The notes under the pieces were generated by a model that was not told the origin of the DNA, did no database searches, and saw nothing but the letters and a program-made list of their open reading frames with translations. A stretch of DNA of 64,000 nucleotides from Qipengyuania aestuarii (lineage in GTDB: Bacteria; Pseudomonadota; Alphaproteobacteria; Sphingomonadales; Sphingomonadaceae): assembly GCF_019711535.1 (NCBI RefSeq), contig NZ_JAIGNP010000002.1, forward strand, positions 806,001 through 870,000. Direction: 5' to 3'. Below are positions 57,887-64,000 of the stretch, piece after piece. The number at the start of each line of letters is the position of its first letter. The first letter of the stretch is position 1. The position numbers and the translations under genes were made by a program.

Positions 57887-59217
57887 CGGGCCTTTTCCAA
57901 TACGCGCTGGACGATCCCGCGCACGTCCACCCGGGCCTTCAGCCTTGCGCCCAGCAGCGCCGTCCCGCTGACCTTGCGCTGCACGAAAAGCGTTTCTGCA
58001 GGAGGGAGGTGCCAGCTTTCGCGATCGCGGGCGATCGGCATGACCGTTTCGCGGATCTCTGGCACGAAGGCCCGGTCACCGAAGTCCAGCGGCTCGGGCC
58101 GGGCCATTTGGGTCACCGCGATGTCGACCGCTTTCCGCATGGCTTGCGGATGGCGGTCTAGCGCCTTGGGATTGACGAAGCCCGCGTCGATAGCGGCGTC
58201 GAGGACCGCTCCGCGATCCTCCGCCAATCCTGCTGTCAGCAGGCGTCGATAGTCTTGCGAGATGGTGTCGGATACTTCGCGTGCGGCGCCAAAATCGAGG
58301 AGGACGATACGGCCCGTGGATGCTTGCCAGCGATAATTGGCGAAATTCGGGTCGGTCTGCATCAGTTGGGCTTCGAACAGTTCGCGCGCCACCAGTTCCA
58401 CGAGATGCGCAAAGACTTCGTCCCGGATACCCTGTTCGGCATCTGCAAGCGCCTCGATCGGAGAGCCTTCTTCGTAACTCATTGCCAAAATGCGCGGCGT
58501 GGTAAGATCAGTGTCGAGCGCGGGAACGACGAATTGCGGCTGGTCGGCCAGCAACTCTCCGAAACGGGTCATCATCTGCCCCTCGCGCTCGTAATCGGCT
58601 TCTTCGTGCAGCTGTTCTTTCGCCGCCACGAGAAGAGGCGCGATATCCAGTTCGGGAGGGAGCAATCCCGTCAGCTTCAAGAGAGTAGCGACATTGTCGA
58701 CATCGGAACCGATGCTTTGCGCAACGCCGGGATATTGGACCTTGATGGCGAGTGTCCGGCCATCAGGCGTCAGGGCGCGATGAACCTGACCGATGGAAGC
58801 GGCGGCGATGGGGCGGGGTTCGAACCGGCGGAACTTGCGTCTCCAGTCCTTGCCCCACTCCTGTTGCAAAACCTTATCCAGCTGGCGCGGGGGCATGAAA
58901 TCGGCGCGGTCGCGCAAGCGGGAAAGGATGTCGGAAAGCTCGGGAGGCAGGACGTCCCCGGCGTCCATGGAAATCATCTGGCCCAGTTTCATGGCCGCCC
59001 CGCGCAAATGGGCGAGCCGATCGGTGAGCCGCCGTACGTTACCGGGCGTCAGCAGTAGCTGGTCCATGCTGGGGCGTTCGCCACTCGCCAAGCGGCGCGC
59101 CCCTTCGCTCAGCATTCCGCCTGCAACGCCTCCTGCGAGACGCGTGAAGCCGCCCAGCCGTCCGATACGCGAAGACGGGACCGAACGATGGCGCGAAGGC
59201 TTGTCGTCGTTACTCAT
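57883..59217 (-). CDS. ABC1/UbiB-family atypical kinase
   Basis: 444 aa. The KxGQ-type motif MKLGQMISMD near residue 76-85, AAASIGQVHRAL near 136-147 and ALAIKVQYPGV-type lysine segment (LAIKVQYPG), plus a C-terminal DFGA (VLLDFGAAREV) near 297, identify an ABC1 atypical kinase, probably membrane- or lipid-associated. The family includes the ubiquinone-biosynthesis protein UbiB, but this shorter paralogue could have another lipid role. Confidence 0.85.
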   Translation of the reverse strand: MSNDDKPSRHRSVPSSRIGRLGGFTRLAGGVAGGMLSEGARRLASGERPSMDQLLLTPGNVRRLTDRLAHLRGAAMKLGQMISMDAGDVLPPELSDILSRLRDRADFMPPRQLDKVLQQEWGKDWRRKFRRFEPRPIAAASIGQVHRALTPDGRTLAIKVQYPGVAQSIGSDVDNVATLLKLTGLLPPELDIAPLLVAAKEQLHEEADYEREGQMMTRFGELLADQPQFVVPALDTDLTTPRILAMSYEEGSPIEALADAEQGIRDEVFAHLVELVARELFEAQLMQTDPNFANYRWQASTGRIVLLDFGAAREVSDTISQDYRRLLTAGLAEDRGAVLDAAIDAGFVNPKALDRHPQAMRKAVDIAVTQMARPEPLDFGDRAFVPEIRETVMPIARDRESWHLPPAETLFVQRKVSGTALLGARLKARVDVRGIVQRVLEKAR

Positions 59218-59223
59218 GCTCGG

Positions 59224-59697
59224 TCAGTTATTCTCATCTATCAGGACCGCTACAAGAGCGTCTGCTCCGGCCTTCACCTCGTTCCACGTTGTGGTGAAGC
59301 CTTCCGGGCCACCGTACCAGGGGTCGGCGACCTCTCGACCCTGCTGGCCCGGGACAAGGTCGAGCAGCATCGCCACATGAGCCTTGCCATCGCCCGGATC
59401 GACCGCGGCAATATTGGCCATGTTTGACGTGTCCATACCCAGAATATAGTCGAATTCGTGAAAATCGGCGGCCTGCAACTGGCGGCCCCGGTAACCGGAA
59501 ATGTCGATGTCGTGCTTACGCGCTTCGGCGATGCTGCGCGGATCGGGCGCCTCCCCCACGTGATAGTTCGCCGTCCCGGCGCTCTCGACCTCTACATCCA
59601 GCCCGGCATCCTGCGCAGCGGCACGGAAAGCGGCCTCCGCCAACGGTGAACGGCAAATGTTGCCGAGGCAAACGAACAGCACCTTAATTTTGCTCAT
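59224..59697 (-). CDS. Low-molecular-weight protein tyrosine phosphatase
   Basis: 157 aa. The P-loop CLGNICRS at residues 10-17 holds the catalytic cysteine and arginine, and DPWYGG near residue 124 provides the general acid aspartate. Bacterial LMW-PTPs regulate capsule or exopolysaccharide tyrosine kinases and stress responses; no such kinase is next to it. The ubiB-like gene follows 6 nt later in the same direction. Confidence 0.92.
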   Translation of the reverse strand: MSKIKVLFVCLGNICRSPLAEAAFRAAAQDAGLDVEVESAGTANYHVGEAPDPRSIAEARKHDIDISGYRGRQLQAADFHEFDYILGMDTSNMANIAAVDPGDGKAHVAMLLDLVPGQQGREVADPWYGGPEGFTTTWNEVKAGADALVAVLIDENN

Positions 59698-59854
59698 GGG
59701 CCGAGCCTAACAGCTTGGGTCGGGCCGCGCCAAGCGTTTGCCGCCGCAAGGCCGAGAAACCTAGAATGGTTAATTTAGGGTTTTCATAATAGGTGACCGA
59801 AAAGTAACCTTACATGAAACGGATTGTTAAGCGTTTCGGCGTAGGTATGACCCT

Positions 59855-60826
59855 ATGGTTAACTATCATCGCGCCTTCGCCAGCACTCTGGCCCTTTCGG
59901 TTTTCCTCGCTGCACCAGCTGCTTATGCCGCCGGTGTCGAGGCAGGTACTCTCATCGAGAACACTGCCACGGCGACCTACGACGATGGTACGGGGTCCGT
60001 CTCGGTCCCGTCGAACACCGTCACTCTACGGGTCGACGAAGTACTGGATGTTACCGTCACCTCGCTGAATTCCGGGCCTGTATCCGCGTCCTCGGGCGCG
60101 GCGGTGCTGACTTTCGAAGTTACCAATATCGGCAACGGCCCGGAAGCTTTCCGGCTGACGGCCAATCCCAGCATTTCAGGCAACGACTTCGATACCGATA
60201 TCGATGACATCGCGGTCGATACCAACAATAACGGGACCTACGATCCCGGCGTGGATCAGATATTGACCGCGCCCGAAACCACGAAGGTTCTCGCTGCCGG
60301 TGAGGCCATCAAGGTCTTCGTCATCACGAGCATCCCCGGAATGGTCCTCGACGGGCAGAAAAGCACTGTCGATCTGCTGGCCGAAGCCGTCACCGGAACC
60401 GGCACGCCGGGCACGGTTTTCGCCGCGCAGGGCGTCGATGGCGGTGATGCGATCGTCGGCGGTAACGGTGCCGACGACAATGCCACCGGGTCGATCATCA
60501 TCGGCATCACCAAGGTCGATCTGGTGAAGTCCGCCACGGTCAGCGATCCCTGGGGCGGCACGAGCGCGGTGCCTGGCGCAGTCGTTTCCTACACAATCAC
60601 GGCGAATGTCACTGGCCGCGGAACGGTCAGCGATCTCGTGGTGGCCGACATTTTCCCGGCCGGCACGACCTATACCGCCGGGACGCTGGCGCTTGATGCT
60701 GCTGGCCTCACCGATGCTACCGACGCCGATGCAGGCGAAAGCTCTGCCACCGGGATTTCCGTAAAACTAGGCACGGTCGCGGGCGGCACCAGCCATTCCG
60801 TCACTTTCGACGTCACCATCGACTGA
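59855..60826 (+). CDS. Secreted DUF11-type protein 1 with EF-hand-like loop
   Basis: 323 aa from ATG 59855. A signal peptide (hydrophobic core LALSVFLAAPAA) ends near AYAA at residue 26. The first module (about 27-200) has GTLIENTATATYDDG and a calcium-type loop DTNNNGTYDPGVD at residues 122-134. The second (about 219-323) resembles DUF11: KVDLVKSATVSDP, PGAVVSYTITAN, VVADIFPAGTTY. DUF11 domains are Ig-like modules of surface proteins. It is the first of four consecutive same-strand genes of this kind. Confidence 0.75.
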   Translation: MVNYHRAFASTLALSVFLAAPAAYAAGVEAGTLIENTATATYDDGTGSVSVPSNTVTLRVDEVLDVTVTSLNSGPVSASSGAAVLTFEVTNIGNGPEAFRLTANPSISGNDFDTDIDDIAVDTNNNGTYDPGVDQILTAPETTKVLAAGEAIKVFVITSIPGMVLDGQKSTVDLLAEAVTGTGTPGTVFAAQGVDGGDAIVGGNGADDNATGSIIIGITKVDLVKSATVSDPWGGTSAVPGAVVSYTITANVTGRGTVSDLVVADIFPAGTTYTAGTLALDAAGLTDATDADAGESSATGISVKLGTVAGGTSHSVTFDVTID

Positions 60827-60854
60827 ACTGATTGATCACATGGAATTCGGAAAA

Positions 60855-61343
60855 ATGAAGAAATTCGCCAGCACCTTCGCCATCGCCCTGATCATGGCCG
60901 GTACGCTGGGTGTGGCCGCAGCGCCCGCCCAAGCGCAGCAGAAGGACATCGACCTCAAGGGTGACGTGAAGCTCGAGAAGGTCGTGACGGGCGAGAACGG
61001 CGAAGACACGGTCGAACTGGTCACGCCCGACACGATCGTGCCCGGCGACAAGCTCATCTTCGGCACCGATTATTCCAACAAGGGCACGCAGGCCGTCGCC
61101 AATTTCGTGGTGACGAACCCGGTTCCCAAGGCTGTCCGCCTGGCGCCCGACGCCAGCGACGAGCTGATCGTCTCGGTCGATGGCGGCGAGAGCTGGGGCA
61201 GGCTTTCGGCACTGACAGTGACCGGCGAGGACGGCGCTCAGCGCGCGGCCGCGCCGGAAGATGTGACTCACATTCGCTGGACGCTGGCCTCGGTTGCGCC
61301 GGGCGCGAGCGGACGGCTCGAATACCCAGCTATCATCCGCTGA
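60855..61343 (+). CDS. Secreted DUF11-like protein 2
   Basis: 162 aa from ATG 60855, preceded by GGAATTCGG; ATG 60840 is an alternative. The signal peptide ends at APAQAQQ near residue 28. The mature part is a single Ig/DUF11-like module: DVKLEKVVTG, VPGDKLIFGTDYSNKGTQAV, FVVTNPVPKAVRLAPDA, SVDGGESWG. It lies 28 nt after the first DUF11 gene and before the third, so cotranscription is likely. Function is unknown. Confidence 0.75.
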   Translation: MKKFASTFAIALIMAGTLGVAAAPAQAQQKDIDLKGDVKLEKVVTGENGEDTVELVTPDTIVPGDKLIFGTDYSNKGTQAVANFVVTNPVPKAVRLAPDASDELIVSVDGGESWGRLSALTVTGEDGAQRAAAPEDVTHIRWTLASVAPGASGRLEYPAIIR

Positions 61344-61413
61344 ACGGCGGAAGGTAACCGCCAAGTTCTGCGGGCGGTAAGCGAAGCGCGGACACATACT
61401 AAGGAAGTGTAAG

Positions 61414-62463
61414 ATGAAACGCACCAAGCAAATGCTGGGTGCGACGAGTGCGATTGCACTTGTCGCCCTCAGTTCCAGCCCTGCGCTGGCGGCGGGCACT
61501 TCGGCTGGTGACAAGATTACCAACAACGTCTCGGTAAGCTTCGACGTTGGTAATATCACTCAGACCGCAGTTACCGCTTCTGACGAGTTCACGGTCGACC
61601 GCAAGGTCAATGTCACCGTCACAGTCGACCAAGCTACCGTTTCGGTAACACCGGGCCAGAACAAGGCTGTTCTGGCATTCGAGGTCACCAACCTGTCGAA
61701 CGACACGCTCGATTACCAGCTCAGCGCTCTTGCTGACGCTGCCAATCCGGCCGGCCTGACCATCCTCGGCATCTATCTCGATGCAAACAAGGATGGCATT
61801 CTCGACCAGGCCGAAATCGACGCCGGTCCGATCACCTATCTCGACGACATGACCGAAGACGAAATGCGTCAGGTCCTCGTGGTTGCCGACATCGGTCTGA
61901 ATGCTGCGAACACCAGCGAATTCGACGTCGTTCTGTCTGCGGATGCACGCGCTGCATCGGGCAGCGCCGCATCGCCGGGTGCCGCATTGCTCAACAGCAC
62001 CGATGCGAACACTGCGGGCGTGGACACGGTTCTGGCCGACGGTGCCGGTGACAGAGACAACGCCGGCGAGGGCGACTTCTCGGCCCGCGGTACCTATGCC
62101 GTGTCGGCTGCCGATGTGACTGTGTCGAAGACCAGCCGCATCATCAGCGATCCGATCAACAGCACCACCAATCCCAAGGCAATTCCGGGTGCCGTGGTCG
62201 AATACTGCATCGTGGTATCGAATGCTTCGGGCGGCGCGACCGCTACCGGCATCGACGTGACCGACGCCCTGCCGGCCGACGTCACTTACGACAGCAGCTT
62301 CGGCATCTTCGTGAATGGCGATGCGACCTGCGCAAATGGCACCAACGGTCTGACCGCTACGCCGCCGACCGCGGCTTTCGCGGATCCCAATGTCACTGCC
62401 GATCTCAGCGACATCGGTTCGGCGCAGAGCCGTTCCGTCTACTTCCGCGTGACCATAAACTGA
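61414..62463 (+). CDS. Secreted DUF11-type protein 3 with EF-hand-like loop
   Basis: 349 aa, with AAGGA upstream of the ATG. The signal peptide ends at ALAAG near residue 28. It parallels protein 1 in order: GTSAGDKITNNVSVSF, a canonical EF-hand/dockerin-like loop DANKDGILDQAE at residues 123-134, and a C-terminal DUF11 module (about 234-349) with SKTSRIISDP, PGAVVEYCIVVSN and DVTDALPADVTYD. Two cysteines in the last module may form a disulfide. Proteins 1 and 3 look like diverged paralogues. Confidence 0.78.
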   Translation: MKRTKQMLGATSAIALVALSSSPALAAGTSAGDKITNNVSVSFDVGNITQTAVTASDEFTVDRKVNVTVTVDQATVSVTPGQNKAVLAFEVTNLSNDTLDYQLSALADAANPAGLTILGIYLDANKDGILDQAEIDAGPITYLDDMTEDEMRQVLVVADIGLNAANTSEFDVVLSADARAASGSAASPGAALLNSTDANTAGVDTVLADGAGDRDNAGEGDFSARGTYAVSAADVTVSKTSRIISDPINSTTNPKAIPGAVVEYCIVVSNASGGATATGIDVTDALPADVTYDSSFGIFVNGDATCANGTNGLTATPPTAAFADPNVTADLSDIGSAQSRSVYFRVTIN

Positions 62464-62479
62464 TCACCTGAAGCAGAAC

Positions 62480-64000
62480 GTGCGTTTCCGTTCCTCCTTC
62501 CGGCTTTTGGCAGCAGTGCTCCTCGGAGTACTGCTGCCATTTGTCGTGTTGGGAGGAACGGCGCGCGCGCAATCGATCGACAATATCGCGGAAGCGCGCT
62601 GGACGTTCGACGGCGAGAATTTCCAGACCAAATCCAATCTCTATTCGATCAAGGTCGAAACGAACAACGCATCGATCGCCCTGTATCGCCCGGTCGTGAA
62701 GCCCGGCATCCAGCTGGATTTCTCCGCCTCGCTCTGTCTGGCGACCAATTCCACCGAGACGTCCGCCGCGCGGGCAAACACGACTAGCACCAATGGCAAA
62801 TCGGCCAATGTAGAGCCGACTTCTTTGATCTCGGCTGGTACGGCTCTGTATATTCAGGTCACCGCGGCTCAGGCGAACCGCAATCCCGGCGTTATCGACC
62901 AGGTCGATCTCGCTATCGCCAGCAGCACCGGCGACCGCGAGAACATTACCGTCTATGAAACGGGCGTCGATACCGGCGTCTTCATCGGCTCGATCGAAAC
63001 TCATCCGACGCCGCCTGCCTTCGTGTCAGGCGATTGCCGTCTTGGCGTGATTGACAAGGGCGTCGTTGAGATCGACGTATCGCTCGGCGCAGGATCGGTA
63101 TCGATCATCAGCCGCTCGGTGGACGTCATCGCGCCGGCTTTCAATGTAGTCTTTGACAGCGAAACCGGAGAAGCGGTTTCCGGTGCACGCGTCACGCTCT
63201 TGGATGCAGAAACTGGTGCGCCGGCACAGGTTTTTGCCGGAGACGGCGTCACCCCTTGGCCGTCCACGGTCACTTCCGGAGAGCCGATCTTCGATACGGC
63301 GGGTGTGGTCTACTCCATGGAGAAGGGCCAGTTCTGGTTCCCACGCGTCGCTGCCGGTCGCTATCGCCTGCGCGTGGAACCACCCACGCCATATACCATG
63401 CCTTCCGTCGTCACCCCTGAACAACTTACCCTTCTCAAAGGCGCAAACGGGCAGGCTTTCATCATCGCGGATGGATCGTTCGGCCGTGATGTTTCGCCGA
63501 ATGTTAACGATTCGCGCCTGGTAGACATTCCTCTCGATCGTCCGGGTGTCGGAGTGAAACTGACCAAGACGGCATCGCGTCCCGGCGCGCAGCCGGGCGA
63601 CCTGATCCTCTATTCGATCGTCGTAACCAATGATGATCCTTCGCGACCGAAACGGGCCGTGAAGGTTACCGATACTCCTTCGCGCTGGCTTCGCTTCCGC
63701 AAGGATTCCGTCCAGATCGACGGTCAGCCGGCTGGCGAAGCGGCAGAAATCGCTCCTGATGGCAGCAAAATCGTCTTCAACCTGGAAGACATCCCGGCTG
63801 GTGGCAGCCGGCGGATTACCTATGCCATGACGATCCGCGCCGATGCGCCCCCGGGGCCGGCCGAAAATCGTGCAACCGCCGAAGATTCGCTTGGTCGGCA
63901 AACCGGGACCGGAGCCACGATTGAGGTCGAACGCGAAACCATCGCTGGCCGGATGACCATCATCGGCCGGGTTTCGGCGGGCACCTGCGATGTGAAGGAC
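62480..64000 (+). CDS. Large secreted multidomain DUF11 protein, 5' part
   Basis: Open for 507 codons from GTG 62480 to the window edge with no stop, so the protein is partial. The signal peptide (RLLAAVLLGVLLPFVVLGG) ends near ARAQ at residue 31. Residues about 119-210 form a beta module with TGVDTGVFIGSIET; about 220-310 a CarboxypepD_reg/SdrD B-like module (SGARVTLLDAETG, FWFPRVAAGRYRLRVEP); about 357-485 a DUF11 module (VKLTKTASRPG, PGDLILYSIVVTN, VTDTP). The reading resumes with MTIIGRVSAGTCD, perhaps another regulatory-like repeat. It is likely a very large surface or outer-membrane protein. Confidence 0.75.
   Translation, partial: MRFRSSFRLLAAVLLGVLLPFVVLGGTARAQSIDNIAEARWTFDGENFQTKSNLYSIKVETNNASIALYRPVVKPGIQLDFSASLCLATNSTETSAARANTTSTNGKSANVEPTSLISAGTALYIQVTAAQANRNPGVIDQVDLAIASSTGDRENITVYETGVDTGVFIGSIETHPTPPAFVSGDCRLGVIDKGVVEIDVSLGAGSVSIISRSVDVIAPAFNVVFDSETGEAVSGARVTLLDAETGAPAQVFAGDGVTPWPSTVTSGEPIFDTAGVVYSMEKGQFWFPRVAAGRYRLRVEPPTPYTMPSVVTPEQLTLLKGANGQAFIIADGSFGRDVSPNVNDSRLVDIPLDRPGVGVKLTKTASRPGAQPGDLILYSIVVTNDDPSRPKRAVKVTDTPSRWLRFRKDSVQIDGQPAGEAAEIAPDGSKIVFNLEDIPAGGSRRITYAMTIRADAPPGPAENRATAEDSLGRQTGTGATIEVERETIAGRMTIIGRVSAGTCDVKD

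Overview
The window is a GC-rich, gene-dense bacterial chromosome segment whose contents point to an alphaproteobacterium of the order Sphingomonadales, most likely the Erythrobacteraceae. The evidence is a C4-type 5-aminolevulinate synthase, a lepB-rnc-era block, mfd-sdhE divergent from recG, O-succinylhomoserine sulfhydrylase, sphingomonad-type small DUF proteins (DUF6628-like, DUF6894-like) and many GTG/TTG starts with 1-4 nt stop/start overlaps. The family placement is inference from gene content. I see no phage genes, transposases, rRNA or CRISPR array; one tRNA (Asn, GTT) is present.

Region by region. 1-5.2 kb: a polyamine module with a carboxy(nor)spermidine dehydrogenase, two small lipoproteins, carboxy(nor)spermidine decarboxylase and ornithine decarboxylase; the last is preceded by a structured leader that may be the alphaproteobacterial speF element. 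5.2-7.9 kb: a small secreted protein, a DUF4336-like protein and a PAS-like/roadblock protein with an internal start site. 7.9-10.8 kb: nitroreductase, hemA and murI on the minus strand. 10.9-13.1 kb: plsY-dprA-GFA, overlapping. 13.2-17.6 kb: a proline-rich von Willebrand A protein, topA and a coupled small HTH-like protein. 17.6-21.7 kb: lepB-rnc-era (minus) divergent from pgi. 22-26.1 kb: ferritin-like and GtrA proteins, small hypotheticals and two divergent Crp/Fnr regulators. 26.4-34.8 kb: DEAD-box helicase, glutathione reductase, a lipoprotein, an epimerase-like reductase, TspO, UbiK, RecO, LeuB and a GT2-GtrA fusion. 34.8-45 kb: a PMT-type glycosyltransferase, metZ, a small protein with a Fur-like box, apaG, ppk1-ppx, hisN-like and argJ. 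45.1-59.7 kb: secA, TSUP, tRNA-Asn, nadK, an EAL protein, mfd, sdhE, recG, fructosamine kinase, a UbiB-family kinase and LMW-PTP.

From 59.8 kb to the right edge are four consecutive genes for secreted proteins built on DUF11-like (bacterial Ig-type) modules, two of them carrying EF-hand/dockerin-like calcium loops. The last is a large multidomain protein still open after 507 residues at the window edge. This cluster is the best candidate for an undescribed system, probably a surface or extracellular assembly.

Functionally most of the window is housekeeping (translation, secretion, DNA repair, cell wall, lipid, heme, amino-acid and polyphosphate metabolism). The accessory or regulatory interest lies in the polyamine module, the roadblock protein, the VWA protein, the twin Crp/Fnr pair, the Fur-like site and the terminal DUF11 cluster.
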